A DNA stretch of 64,000 nucleotides from Hippasteria phrygiana (GCA_037893225.1 JAZGUH010000027.1:1426001-1490000), one strand, 5' to 3'; counted from the stretch's first letter, positions 1 to 12,133 are shown. Made by a program: numbers and translations. Notes: a model not told the origin generated them from the letters alone.

Positions 1-591
1 TCAAATATAGTCGGGGACTTGAGATGATTTGTATCGCCTCAAGTCGTTTTGTTATATAAATCTTGTGCATGTCATCGAAAAGTTTTGTTTCAGAATGTAG
101 CCGTCTAGATTGTGCGCAAACTTGCGTTGATTTGTTTTACCCACAGCAAATGTACAGCAGAATTGTTGGGATTGCGCCCATAAAGTGACAACACACATGG
201 GCCTTGCACATATATATATAGAAGGATTTATGTCGGTGATACCTCTTGGTTCCTTCTCAGTTTTTTGATATCCCTGTATCTCTGACCCCTTGAAAATGAC
301 CCGCTTATACTAATTTTCAAATAAGCAAAGCATAGAATTCCTTTAAACTTGCTATGTCAGTGAATTTTGTTCGTGGTAACAAATGGATCAAAGGTAATTA
401 ATTTTTCGAACGAAACATAAAGTTATTAAATTTTTGAAAATATTCAGCCCTCCGCATGAAGCGCTTCTATAAAACTGGTACATTTCGGGATCGAGGCGGA
501 ATTTAAGTTTTTATTTATTTTATTTCTTTTCTGATGATTAAACCAAGGCTTTCTCAAAAGCGCATATCGCACTGTAGCTCGAAAGCCTGAA

Positions 592-757
592 TAGAGTACC
601 GGTACCGAAGTGTGACGTCAGTTGGCACGACAACTGGCTCTAAATTGAGATTTCGACTGTTCCTTTGTTAACAGCCAGTCATGCAAACACATTGACACAC
701 AATAACAAAAGTATTCTGGTTCCAAACTTGCATTGACGTCATCACTTCGGTACTCTA
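592..757. repeat. MITE, TIR GAGTACC..ACTTCGGTACTC, TA target duplication
   Basis: Inverted termini GAGTACCG...CGGTACTC are flanked by TA on both sides. A second copy in the opposite orientation lies at 8963-9127, with shared internal TGACGTCA and TTGTGTCAATGTGTTTGCAT-like segments. About 160 bp long with no coding capacity. The TA duplication suggests Tc1/mariner-type mobilisation (inference). Confidence 0.8.
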
Positions 758-785
758 TCGGCCTGTAGGAAGAAGACGAAGAAAT

Positions 786-935
786 GTTAAGTTTTATAGG
801 TGGGAAAGAAAACCCACTGAATCAGACAGGGACCGAAATCCCAATCCACATGTCAGACGTGGTGGGATTTGAACCCAGTTCACAGCGGCGGAAGACGAGG
901 AAAGTACCACCAGGCCAACCTGACGTCTTATGCCT
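786..935 (-). repeat. tRNA-derived SINE fragment (family 2)
   Basis: Read on the minus strand, a B-box-like GGTTCAAATCCCACC follows a degenerate tRNA-like head, then a tail similar to the one at 20560-20706 (GTGGATTG..TTTCGGTCCCT and a CCC/TACTAAAAC-like end). The shared tail links both copies to one SINE family. It is not a functional tRNA gene because no cloverleaf can be closed. Confidence 0.55.
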
Positions 936-1368
936 TTGTGTGTCAATAGTTGACATAGGAATCTAGCAGTAGCTATGCGTCTGGCGAAACTGTAGCCATT
1001 GAACGGAAAAGACACTACAATTATACATGTTACCAAAATCGCCCCCGAAATCACGGACACCGTGGTAGGTTATGCCCTTTTCTTTGGGGAACATAAAAAC
1101 TTCACCTTTTTTCTTTGAATACTGATATATTCTCTCACCGGCACCGTAGATTGGGGATAAAGATTCCACAATCATTTTTCGACAATTTTCCTCATGTTTT
1201 ACACCGTCGCAGACCGCAGGGCCAGTTTTTGCCATTTTGCTCCGTGTGACGATTGTAATGCGGATCATAGGCCCCACTCTTGGTTTAAAAAAAAGTGGGA
1301 GGGGCTTATATCATCCTTAAGTCCCACCCCAGGAATTTACACACATTGTTTCCCATCCCTAGCTCCAG

Positions 1369-4300
1369 GGTATGTCGGATGTTTTCAAGATAATCAGTAT
1401 GACCGATTCCTGAGGGACCAGGAGAAGCAGTTCGACAATCTCTCAGTGGACAAATGCCTGAAGTATTGTGGGGACTATCGGTTCGCAGCAGTCGAATACG
1501 ACAGGTGGTGTTTCTGTGGAAATCGTTGGAACTTCGTCGGGTCATCCTACACAAGCGACGATACCAAATGCAAGGAACCGTGCATCGGGAACTCCAATCA
1601 GACGTGCGGTGGCAATAACTACAGACTCTCGCTGTATGAGGGTAAAGCATTAGTACTTAGGCACAAATTAGAAACAAAACATGTTTAACGGCGTACCTTT
1701 CTGCCTTTTCTCCAAAGTCATCGGTGAAGGCAAAAGAAAGAGAGAAAATATACCTTCCAGTTGATCTATTGCATGTTTTAAATCGATTAGGGGACTTCAT
1801 CACTGCACTGTAAACAAATTCCCATATTTGTTTATTGTGAAAAGCATGTAAATATTCACTTTGAGTAACCGTAAATAGACTGCGCGTTACATTTTACGGG
1901 TAAAACTTGAGGCCACTCATTGCGTAGCAATTGCACGACCAATCAAAACTGAGGAATTTTGCGATCACAAAAGTCATGTTCAATAATTTTAGTGTTTAGT
2001 CCAAAAACATACGTTCTTGACAATAATATGTTTTATTCAAACAATTCTACAATAAAACTTGTTTTTTGTTTACAAACATGGGTGAAGAATCTCATTACAT
2101 CTCCTTTCGAATTCAAATATTGAAATTGTTTATGGGAAACCATGACTTGATAATATGGGGATAAGGCTTAATGTAAAGCTAAAGCATGGCATTATTCAGT
2201 TTGTACTATTTAGTAGGTTATCGTAGCATTTGTACACTATAATGCATAATAAGTTACTTCCGTTAAGTCTGGTTCCCATTTCATTCATCATTAGTTCTGT
2301 ATATCTGCAGTTATTTTAAGGCAACCTAGCTCCCAGCACTATCTTTGTTTTTTCCTTTTTCTGAAAAACGGTGCACGTAAAAATGGCAGTATTCACAGAG
2401 TTTTCACCGTAAACATACGGTTTATCGGTGAGTACAGTAGACGGGTGGTACCTTGCTGCACGCCTTTCGACCGTTAAATTTACAGGCAATTCTTTTTACA
2501 GTGTGTCGGATGAGAAGTCATCTTAAAAAGGAAGGGGGTTGCCATCTTGACAAATATCGCTGGCAGGATCTAAAACTAAACGTATGGGCCTATTTTTGAA
2601 ACAAGACATTACACTATGCATTTGGGTTTTATTTTGCCTTTTACTTGTCCACTTTTATGGCATTAGTATAAAAGACAATAGACCAAACAAACACCACAAA
2701 GTCTAACCGATGGAAGAGTTTTTCATTATGATCAAAGGAAAACTTGGACTTATTGCCAACAATTTGGCACTGAAGTCTCTCCGAATAAAGCCAGTATTGT
2801 ACAAGCAGAGCCCCATACCACAATCCGCACTCGATCGTCGCTTCCTCCAATTTTCAGGTTTGCATGGTCTACAAAAGGATTTGTCACTTGCACTGCAGAA
2901 CAGTGTTTAGCAAGTAAACATTTTTCTTAACACTTTCTTGCTAGCAGTTTGTAAACATGTTTACGAACTGATAGCAAGATTGTGTTTAATTGCTAAACAC
3001 AGGTTTTTAGAGTGCGTAATAATTATGTTTTTGTTCGGGGGGATGTTGAACGTGAGAAATACATCTCCACTCCAGTACACCAGTTGCTCATTTTCGTGAA
3101 ATTCCAAGAATGTGAAATCCAAGAAAGAACAACTGTATGCGGAAATTTCTGGCTCAAATAATTTTGCATTACGACGTAAGATATGGCATTTCCACCCCAC
3201 AAAAATATCCTTGTTACGAATATGTTGAATTGGGGTCCAAATTACTGAAGGAGTCTCGTAACTTAGACCTCTTGTCCTGACTTACATACGCAAAAGTTGA
3301 GCAACACATCGGTGTGTAAAGTTACATTTGGCGTTTTATGTGTCATTCTGGAGTCAAAATACTCGGAATTACAGTGCGTCTGTTGCATGCTCAGTTACAC
3401 ACGTACAATGTTTGTGTAAGGGAACTTATACTTTCATCCATAATATAATTGGTATTTGCAGTGAATTCGGGTAACTGTACCGACCCGGGAACACCCAGTT
3501 ACGGCACCCGTACCGTGCTACAGGCCACGCACAGACTGCCCTTCTACTTTGGAACCATTATTGACTTCAACTGCGATCATGGCTTTGCACTTAACCGTAC
3601 CTCGGCCAGGATTCAGTGCCTACTAGTGGCTGGCTCCGGTGCCGAAGAAAAAGTAGCCTGGAATGACTCCGTGCCTGCGTGTAACGGTAGGTTGGCAATC
3701 ATCAGGCAGCGGCCACGGGTGTGAATCATTTCTGCTCTCAAGTACTGTATATCATTGCCAGTTCTCAAACCTGGCTTCGGCTTTGGCTTGGGGTTCCCAT
3801 AATGAGGTCCTCGGATATGGCTGAATTTGCACTGGGCCCTTTTGGCAACATGTAATCAAAGACTTACATTAATTATTAGGCTACATTAAATTTTGAACCC
3901 AGAGCCGGAGCCCGTAAATTTAATCAAAGGCTTCAGACTGACAATTGATGGGGTTAGCTGGAGACGAAACCAAAGGCCAAGCCGAAGCAAGGGTTTAAGA
4001 ATGGCTGTGGAATTCACGCGATTCGCAACACAGTGCGCCACCAAGAGTTTGTCATAGAGATGCCATTTTTTTTCGCACTAAGGTCGAAACGTCTGTCTGA
4101 AAACTACGTGTCTTCTTGAAAGAAGCAGTGGCGGATCTACGGGGGGGGGGGGGGGTTTGGGGGTTTAAACCCCCCCCTTGGGCTGAGAAAAAAAAAAAAA
4201 ACCAGTGTCGGGTGTCGAAAAATCGGCACGCTGGGGTGTGTAGGCCAATCACCTCAGGTAAACCCCCCCCCCCCCCCCCTTGGGTAAAACCTAGATCCGC

Positions 4301-7300
4301 CCCTGAGAAGCGAACAAAATTGGCCCTATGAATACGTGAGAACATTTTCGACGGGTCGTTGCTCATATTTACCAGGCTTCGTAATGTTTTCAAGTTTCAA
4401 CATGACTATCCTGAGAAATATCCTGAGAAATACATTGCGATCAATGAGCCTATGATGAGTAACTTGTCAACCACGCAATTTGAAACACGCCTTTCCTTAG
4501 CAACCACTTGATGGCGCACTGTATTGTGAATTGCAGTTTAATTGCAGATTGGAAATAGTCAGTTATGGTTTATGTTTAAAATTCACATTTTGCTGCACTA
4601 CGTCGAATTGCATTTGAATTTTCATAAAGTAAATAAGTCATCAAAACAACAACTTAAAATCTCATTAAAAGCAGACGTTAAAGGTCAGTTTGGCGCCCAA
4701 AAAACCCAACCTAAATATTTAAACATTTAAGTATCCTATTTATAAAAAATACGTATTTTGTTATCAGTCGAAGAAACAGAGAATTGTGGTCACAGTATGT
4801 TATAAAAATAAAACAGGGTAATAAAATGTTTGGGTCTGATTTAAAATTTGAGATGCGAAATTCACAAAGCTTCTTTAAAAAATATGGCATTGAATGCGGG
4901 ATACGGTGAGGTAAAATGTTACTTTTTATTCGGTTTGTTTTACAATGAAATTCGCCACCAAATCAAATTTCCGATTGACATTTTTCCAGAGGATCGATAT
5001 ACCGACTAAAACACATCTTAAGAAATATTTGGGTAACAAGTCACAGGAGAACAAAATTTCAGGTCTTATTATTTTATGTTGTTGTTTTAGCTGCCCCTAC
5101 GAGTATCAGCCAAGCAGGTGGTCTGGTCACCGACTCGCTCCCCAGAACACAACAGAAGACGGGAGAAGGAAACACTGACACTCAGAACCTGAGCCAGGGT
5201 AAACAAATCTAACATTATCTAATTCATTTCCCTCGACCCTTTGTTAATTTTAATGCCAACATGGATTGTTATACCACTTGATACTTTGTGATACTTTGCG
5301 TAATATAGAGAAGGAACAATAACTGTACTGCAGTTTATTACAATTGTTAACTCGGTATAGGCCTGGTATATTCGAACATTCTAATAGTCTATCTTTACTT
5401 TCAATTTCTATTTAGAAAATGCCTGTTTCTATATAAAATGGAACAGACGGGGCGTATCCAAGCTTTGAATCTAGGGTTGCGAATTTGAAAAATGGCCCAA
5501 ATTCTTCGTCTATAAAAATACCTTAAAAGTTTTTGTGGGATGTAAAGTGAAGGCACCTTTAATAATGATCTTCAAACCACCTTTAATATCTTCAAACCAA
5601 CCTCTTCCATACAAAACTTTACCAGTGGATTTTCTAAACATAATTATTCAGTATTTCGCACGATTTTATCTACCAGATTCTGTATTACAATAATGTTGTC
5701 TATCGGACATTTTGGAAACTTGTTTTTAGTTCTAAAAAAGAGTTTCTTAAAAACGGCATACTTAAACATTGTGTAGATTACCTCAAATTAATAGTATAAG
5801 CTTTGCGATAAATATCGTGTTGTTTACAAATTGTTTGTGCAGTGCAATACACCTGTATAGCGTGAAGAAAGTAACAGCTTCAAATAATGTATTCACTTCC
5901 AGCTACTATTTAAGTGTTGGTGCGTTCATGTCGCACTAAGTATTCAGTGGTTTAATAACTCATGTTATATTAACCGAGGCACGTTCCAACATTTGCCTGT
6001 TGTTTAGGAGTTATAGCGGGGGTCGTTATCGCTGTGACGCTGGTCCTGCTTGCCGTTGTGGTGCTGGCTTTCTTTGTCCTGCGGAAGAAAAGGTAAACAT
6101 TTCGTCTCGTCCCGTCCCGTCCCGTCCCGTCCAGTCCCGTTCTGGAGAATAAGTTACATTAATGCACGAAAGCATTTTAAAAATAGAAATATGCAATAAT
6201 AGAATATGAGACCTCTTTTGGAGTCCATTGGGAGTCCTTAAAGGCCGTGATACATGATTGGTCATTGTTGCAATTTTCAAAAATGGGCGGATTTGGGGGT
6301 AAGTATGTTATAGGAAATATCGTTCCACTCACCTGTTCAAAGTTTTGCGTTGTTGAATGGCGAAAAAACGAGAGAAAAACGGCGCTCGTTTTCAACCGTC
6401 GGGCGGATGATAGCCTTTAGTCAAGGCGCGCGTGGCTACCAGCTGGACACGTGACACGCCCTGAATGCCAGCATGTCCAGCGCGCCACTCGTCCGGGTAG
6501 CCACGCGCGGCGCCTTGACTAAAGGCTACAGGGCAGTTTTCCAGCTGGAAATCGTTGGAAGACGATATCAATTTCCACTTTTCTTGACAACGACGGCACA
6601 CCTGGTGCCATAATTTCACAGGATGATTGAGACTACTATTAACTTACAGTCTAGTGAGGTATTTCGTAATAATTCAGTAAAACAAAAATTGTAGAATTAC
6701 CAATCGTGTACACTACGTTTAAGTGGAGTACAAACAAATAGACGTTGAGACCCACAGAGCAGTTTGAAGTTAAGGGGCATTGCAATATTACTTTGGCGAA
6801 GACATGTTTTTACTGAACCTCTGGCTAGTAATGTTGGACTGTAGATTAAAAAAAAATTGTAATGACTGGAAGTTTCCCAATTAATAACAGCCGTGACGCA
6901 TCTGTACTCAATGATAATATCTAATTATCTCCTTTCATTATGCATTCCATTTTATGGATTTTTATCAGCAGAAGTACCAGAAAACGAGGTGACCAAACGC
7001 TGGCAATATTCGGTCAAACGACTGACGGCATGGTGACAGCAGTCAACCCCACCTACTCAAACCTGGAGGTCATCCCATCCACCCAAACCTCGGTATACAG
7101 CCGAGTGAATCGCAAGGAAAAACCCGTGGAAAACGCCTATGCCAAATCCGCCGACGCCGTGGCCGTTGAGGGCGCATACACGTACACTGAACCACAAGAG
7201 GATGCTGTGACGACGAAATCGGAGCCCGAGGGCGTTGCGCATTACGCAAATTGCCCACGCTTACCCAAGCGCGAGGCAGACGAGATGGAGAATGATCAAC

Positions 7301-7365
7301 AGGAAGAAGTTCAAAAACCAGACGACGGTGAATCCGGATGGGTTGAAAATATTATCTACGAGTGA
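1369..7365 (+). CDS. Type I membrane receptor: WSC - sushi - stalk - TM - tyrosine-rich tail (5 exons, 5' end missing)
   Basis: Exons by splice sites and phase: 1369-1641 (WSC), 3462-3686 (sushi/CCP), 5091-5198 (Ser/Thr/Gln-rich stalk), 6008-6092 (TM), 6969-7365 (tail and stop). The first three internal junctions are phase 1 and the last is phase 2; all acceptors and donors are AG/GT. The WSC exon has the eight expected cysteines (GCF, KCLKYCG, WCFCG, KCKEPC, TCGG). The sushi exon has its four cysteines (NCTD, NCDH, QCLL, ACN). The TM exon encodes about 25 hydrophobic residues followed by RKKR. The about 130-aa tail carries NPTYSNL (NPxY and ITIM-like), SVYSRV (matches S/I/V/LxYxxV/L/I), NAYAK, GAYTY, HYAN and a C-terminal IIYE. 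WSC domains are carbohydrate-binding-like, and sushi modules mediate protein binding. An inhibitory or adaptor-coupled surface receptor is inferred. The signal-peptide exon is not seen. Confidence 0.8.
1642..3461. other. Intron between WSC and sushi exons
   Basis: AT-rich non-coding sequence between a GTAAAG donor at 1642 and a TTTGCAG acceptor ending at 3461. It contains the MITE at 2890-3015. The ORFs at 2641-2910 are short, overlap on opposite strands and look random. Confidence 0.7.
2890..3015. repeat. MITE, near-palindromic, GTGTTTAGCAA termini
   Basis: The left end GCACTGCAGAACAGTGTTTAG mirrors the right end TAAACACAGGTTTTTAGAGTGC, with an internal AAACATGTTTAC palindrome. Relatives occur at 21494-21643 plus 33712-33781, where a copy is split by later insertions. 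Confidence 0.7.
3687..5090. other. Intron between sushi and stalk exons
   Basis: Non-coding. It contains a hAT-like MITE at 4126-4305. Short ORFs in and beside the poly-G/poly-C tracts are repeat translations. No further receptor exon is recognisable here. Confidence 0.6.
4126..4305. repeat. hAT-like MITE with poly-G/poly-C arms
   Basis: Ends are CAGTGGCGGATCTACG and CTAGATCCGCCCCTG, flanked by AGAAG on both sides. Internal G-run, A-run and C-run. A close copy in reverse orientation is at 34547-34734, sharing the segment around GGTGTGTAGGCCAATCACCT. CAGNGGCGGATC termini are typical of hAT-type non-autonomous elements. Confidence 0.75.
6411..6530. repeat. Fold-back element with about 30-bp arms
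   Basis: TAGCCTTTAGTCAAGGCGCG at the left is mirrored by GCGCCTTGACTAAAGGCTA at the right, with GTGGCTACC/GGTAGCCAC extending the arms. It lies in the intron between the TM and tail exons of the receptor. GC-rich compared with its surroundings. Very likely a MITE hairpin. Confidence 0.75.
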
Positions 7366-7491
7366 TATGATGGAGTCGCCATGCTTTTGCGTGTACGGTT
7401 CGGGTGGCGATTTTTCTTTTTTCGTAGTCCAGAATTACCAAAGTAGGCCTATAGGTTGTCAGGATAGGTTGTCAGACTTGTTTTACCTTGA

Positions 7492-7497
7492 AATAAA
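7492..7497 (+). promoter_or_regulatory. Polyadenylation signal AATAAA of the receptor gene
   Basis: AATAAA lies about 127 bp after the receptor stop codon (7363-7365), the first such hexamer downstream on the plus strand. A cleavage site shortly after it is plausible but not visible. Confidence 0.5.
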
Positions 7498-7924
7498 ATC
7501 TTCCACACCACAATAGGTACAAGAAAAAGAAAATAAACAGGGTAGAATACTCGAGCCCAGACCTCGTGTTCCAAAGCCTTACACTCTACCAATTATAGCC
7601 ACAACAGCAGGTCAACCAAATTGGTTTACTGCAACCTTATACAGTTTTTTTTTTGCTTAGTAGGCTATATAAGTTAACTTATTTATAATTTTGCAGGATG
7701 GCTATTCTGGTCAACGAAACAAAATAGCGTTCGGGTGCTTGCACATTAATTTGTATGTACATGTACGTTAGATCTCTTGCTGTTGAAACTTCTGTTCGCG
7801 CTTCAGACCTTGGAAATTTTTCCTGGGAAAGCATGTCTTGCAGACCGTTTCGATTTCTACGCCTGTGACAGTTTCTTTCTGCTTGTCCTGGACTTAATTT
7901 GGAGCCATTTTCGATTTGTTGTAG

Positions 7925-8106
7925 GGCAAGCGGGCAAGCAGGTAAATAATACCTCTCCTGTCTGCCAATCAATCCCTATTGTGGGTGAAAACCTGGAATG
8001 TGCTATTGATTTCCAGATAGAGGATACAATTTCAATTTTCATCAGACCTATGGAACCAGGCGGTGTAACTTCCACCGTTGGCGAGACCAATTCACCTCCC
8101 TCATGG
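7925..8106 (+). CDS. Orphan candidate exon, possibly Ig-like
   Basis: An open stretch is bounded by a plausible acceptor (TTTGTTGTAG) and a strong donor (TGG|GTAAGT). It encodes about 60 residues containing SPVCQSIPIVGENLECAIDF, which has the spacing of an immunoglobulin B strand, then an isoleucine-rich segment and GGVTSTVGETNSPPSW. No partner exon was found downstream before the THAP exon. It could be an exon of an unrecognised gene, a relict, or chance. I do not recognise a family with confidence. Confidence 0.25.
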
Positions 8107-10540
8107 GTAAGTCATGTTTAATTATTAGGGCCTAAACTAAAAACGAAGCTTCAGGGACTTGTGACTCATTTTCTTGTGTTGGGTTGGTATTTCAGACACT
8201 TGAGCTGAGATTCTGTACCTGCATCATAGTCTTTTGATCTGAAATTGGGATCGTTTCTTTGGCATTTATTCAAGATTTATCCTATATTTAGATCTGAAGC
8301 CATGAAATCCGTATTAGAGGGGTAGGGCTGGCAACCTAAAATGTGGCCAACCCCACAACCTCGGTTGCAGCCCTTTACCTAGAGTGGCGTTTAGCCTTGT
8401 ATCAGGCGACTTCCATAAAATCATGTCATTCACAAGTGTCACAAGAACGAGAGGTTTGTTGCGAAATGAAATCAGACACCTGTTTTGAATCGTTGGATTA
8501 ATTTAATCCTTCCAGCGTCTCGCTTTTTCCTAAACTTATGCAAGCCGAAATTTTGAAAGTACACACACGGGTGTGTGAGTTGGTCTCACTAACGGTGGAT
8601 GTTACCCCGCCTGCGTCTACAGGTTAAAACATTTGGATAGGCCTAATTAGGCAGGTCAACTTATTTGAGAATCATAATTCTGTGAAATAATTCAACATCA
8701 TGTCTATTAAGAATGAATTTGGACGATTTTTGTTGTTAGTGATGAACCGGTACCGCTTGTCCATGCTGACCGTGTGCTGTGCTGTCATTTATGTCGTGTT
8801 TCATTCGTGCGTAAATGAATAGTACTGCGTGTTTGTTTAGCACCGAGAGCCTCGCTTTCAACCCGGAACTGCGCAGACGGGCCTAACGTGAGATTTTAAT
8901 AAGTCAGAGGGTGCTTTAGATATCGATTTGTAAATATGTTGTCAGTGATGCCTTCTGCACAATAGAGTACCGAAGTGATGACGTCAATGCAATGTTTGGA
9001 AGCAGAATACTTTTGATATTTTGTGTCAATGTGTTTGCATGACTGGCTGTTGACAAAGGAACAGTCTAAATCTCCATTTGTTTGGAGCCAGTTGTCGTGC
9101 CAACTGACGTCAGACTTCGGTACTCTATATCACGTTGTTTTGTATTTGATTAGGGTTAACAAATAAATTTAAAACTACCTTAGTGAAGGTAGGTGCTACT
9201 TTTCATATCCCAAAAGAGTATCTGCAATTGGATTCAAACATGAAAAGGGATTAAGAAAAATTGATGATATCGTGAAATCGCGAGACTATACACTATTGCG
9301 TACTGTGCCCTGTTGTTTAAAAGAATATCATAACTACACATGATAATTTGTTAAACTATTATTTACGCATTAATAAAATAATAGTGTTAGAAACTTTTTG
9401 CCAATTGGCATGAGCTAAAGATATGTAATTGATAAAAGTTAGGTGGGCCTAATATTTCGACCTTAGCAGAATCAAATTCCCAAAGCTAAAGGCCTTCGAA
9501 AAAGCTTCTGTTGAAAACCATCGCGCGAGACTCTTCCAATTGTTACCAGTCTAGATTACAGATGTATATTTTAGTTGCAATGTTGTAATTAAGGAAAAAG
9601 AGCTACGAGAATCGCAAAAGGAGCGTACTTAATTCCACAAACTCCTAGAATGTTGGCCTTCAAAATTAAATTGAGCAGTGGGGAGCTGGGAGGGGGAATG
9701 AGCCCCCGACACTTATGCGGAATATTTCTGAAAAGTATAATACATGTCTAAATGGTGCCGCCAACATCAAAAGATGCATGGCCCTCCATTCCTCCCCTTT
9801 CAAATTTATTTTCCGTCGCAAGAACTTTTTTGGGCAACCTTTTTTGAAAAAAAAACATATTGTGGGAACAAAATATTGCCTCTCCCAAGTGTAATTCAGT
9901 GGGTGTCCTACTGAATTTGAGTTTTCTGGGTAAAATCTATATTATTCCCCCTTCTGCCGTAATAATGTGGAGGTATAACTTTTCGAAATGGATATTATGC
10001 ATTCAAAAGACTAGGTTGTCTTCTTAATAAAATAAAATTAAATAAAATGAAAGATCGATCCATTTTATATTTGCTGTGCTTTACCACCTTGAGCTGGGGT
10101 GATTTTTTTTCCAAAGGTAAAAATTATGTCTGAAAATTTAATTTGGAGTCCACAGAGAAGTTTAGGGACCTTAAGTCCTATTGTATTATTATCGTTGAGT
10201 ATTGGCATTGTTGATACGGTATGTAGTTAAGAAAAATAGAGACAAAAGCTAATTTTACACGCACCGTGAACGCTCTTTTACCCCTAAATGTTGATCGTGA
10301 TCCCCTTAAGTATTCCCCTTCATCTTGCGACAGATAACTACAGAAACCTTAAAGGAACCATGCTTCTCAGATTGACCGGATCACATTTTATTTCATAAAT
10401 AAATTCATTTATATGTATTAAATGTGAATTAAAAACCAAACTGGTTCAAGCGAAGTTTTAGTGTGATTATTTGCCGCTCAAAAATTGACCCCCCCCCCCC
10501 TTTTTGAAATTTGTTGAGACTCAAATTGAGGGCGCTGTTC
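8107..10540. other. Gene-free, repeat-bearing stretch
   Basis: No ORF of coding character on either strand. It holds the second MITE copy at 8963-9127, AT-rich tracts near 10030 and a short poly-C run near 10490. Confidence 0.6.
8963..9127. repeat. MITE, second copy of the GAGTACC family
   Basis: Reverse-orientation relative of 592-757, with the same GAGTACCGAAGT...ACTTCGGTACTC termini and TA on both sides. Confidence 0.8.
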
Positions 10541-11120
10541 GTGACGTAGACCGAGGCACCGAAATTCATGGATCGACTCGATAGTCTGGACCCGGCCCGT
10601 ATACACACACTAGATCTACACGTGCAATTTCGTAAGTTGCAACAACAACTAACATCGAACTTACCCTGATTTTCTCCCTTTTAGCGAAGGCTCCTCGGAG
10701 AATGGGCCGTTTAACTGCTTTCGCCTTTATCTTACTCACATCTGGGAACTTTGTTGGGATGGCAGTGGACTTGAGCATATTTTTAATGGTCATCCCAAAG
10801 GATTTGAAAATACCAGTATCGAAACACGACGGCTCAAAGTGGTCGCTACATAACGCTGAAAAGCTGCTGGGGCCGGACCTCTTTGCTCTTGTCACCTTCA
10901 CTTTCGCCGTCCAAATTCTCCGATATTTCGCTTCAGTTGGAAATAAATGAAGGCTTAGTCCACCCGTCGTTGTTTTGCTGCACCCAGCAGCCACACACCT
11001 TGTCGGCATGGCCGAAAAACACTATATTTTGCTTAGATTTTGGACGAAGAATTTTCGCCGTTCAATGTACACACAATGCATACCCGTGATGAATGGGTAA
11101 TGTGCCTCGATCTACGTCAC
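10541..11120. repeat. 580-bp segment bounded by 19-bp inverted repeats, enclosing a THAP exon
   Basis: GTGACGTAGACCGAGGCAC (10541-10559) is the inverted match of GTGCCTCGATCTACGTCAC (11102-11120), with one mismatch in 19. The THAP-domain exon lies entirely inside on the minus strand. This could be a small transposable unit derived from a THAP-encoding transposon, or CRE-like promoter elements arranged by chance around a gene start. Confidence 0.55.
10665..11009 (-). CDS. THAP-type zinc-finger protein, first exon
   Basis: The minus-strand ORF starts at the ATG at 11009. Residues 1-95 form a full C2CH THAP domain: C5 and C10 (MPTRCVAAGC), the conserved Trp near 33, a CxxH pair in ALCSDHF, and an IPTKFP box matching the AVPTIF signature. 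After residue 115 a strong donor (AGG|GTAAGT) ends the exon in phase 0, so this is probably a 5' exon. No partner exon is recognisable to the left. THAP domains bind DNA and occur in transcription factors and in P-element-like transposases. The inverted repeats around it favour a transposon link, but a host gene cannot be excluded. Confidence 0.75.
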
Positions 11121-11539
11121 ACACTTATGTTAATGAGGGTCCCACTCAGGGGGCGGAGTAGCTTGGACAAACATTTTCAAAAATTGTTTTCTCATATTTA
11201 ATCTGGGAAATAATTGTCTCTGGACACAAAATATCATTGTCAAGATAATACTTTATTGTTTTAAGCAGGAATAATGCAATATAAATCCTAAATCATGTTT
11301 CCTTGAAGTGGACGTGTGCAAGTCCACATAAGGTTTAATCTCCTGCTCCCCCATTGACCTCTTTTGTAGAGCACACACACACAAGAGTGTGTAAACACTT
11401 TCAATCGGGGACATCCTATTGTCCTCCTATTGTTTATACTTTTTGGCAAGGGCCCTCGTTGGGTTTGTACACGGTTTTCAATCGGGGACCTTTCTCAACC
11501 GGGGACCCTCTTGTCCTCAGACTATTGTTAAATGCCCCC

Positions 11540-11701
11540 GGTAGCGTATCCAGCTTTTTGTGCCAGGGAGGGCAAACAACGTCTGAACCGTCTTAAAACC
11601 GTCTTAAAAACACTATTTCTTTTTGTTTTTTAGGACGCCTCAAATGCCGCCAGGGGAGCAACTCCCCCCCCCCCCCCCCCCCCCCGCTGGATACGCCACT
11701 G
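11540..11701. repeat. hAT-like MITE
   Basis: GGTAGCGTATCCAGC at the left mirrors GCTGGATACGCCACTG at the right, with an internal long poly-C tract. Same general design as the CAGNGGCGGATC elements. Confidence 0.65.
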
Positions 11702-11935
11702 AAGGTCCCATATTAAATGCAAAAACAAACTCACATCTAGACGAATGCACCCTCACGGTGTACGACTATTGTCCACTTTACTTTCCTTCTATTATTCTCC
11801 TTCGTTCCCATTGAAATCTCAAACTCCATAGCGTCTTCCTTACAGGGTCCATAGATTTCTAAAGACTTCCTTACAAGGTCCCATTGTTAATTATGGCATC
11901 AATTTGTTTAATAGCTGTGCTTTCTGTGTATACAC

Positions 11936-12107
11936 AAGGGCGGATCCAGAACACAATTTTGGAGGGGGGCCAAACATATTTTGTTTTGCAATTTTTTTGG
12001 GAGGGGCCAAAACAAATTTCGGCTGAGTTTTGTGGGTGGGTTTACGCAGTGGCTGCCTTTTTGCGACGTCAGTTTAAAAAAAAATGGTTTGGTTTTTTTC
12101 CGCCCTT
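11936..12107. repeat. MITE with 10-bp flanking direct repeat GTGTATACAC
   Basis: Ends are AAGGGCGGATCC... and ...CCGCCCTT. Exactly GTGTATACAC occurs on both sides (11926-11935 and 12108-12117). The interior is poly-G/T rich. Probably hAT-related, with part of the palindromic target included in the repeat. Confidence 0.7.
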
Positions 12108-12133
12108 GTGTATACACCCCCAACTTCTTTCAG

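Larger units (their letters stand above)
1..1368. other. Gene-poor 5' flank / intron of the WSC-sushi receptor
   Basis: I see no convincing exon before the WSC exon that begins at 1369. The ORFs here are short and lack domain character. The stretch holds a MITE (592-757) and a minus-strand SINE fragment (about 786-935). The signal-peptide exon expected for the receptor was not found and may lie left of the window. Confidence 0.5.
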
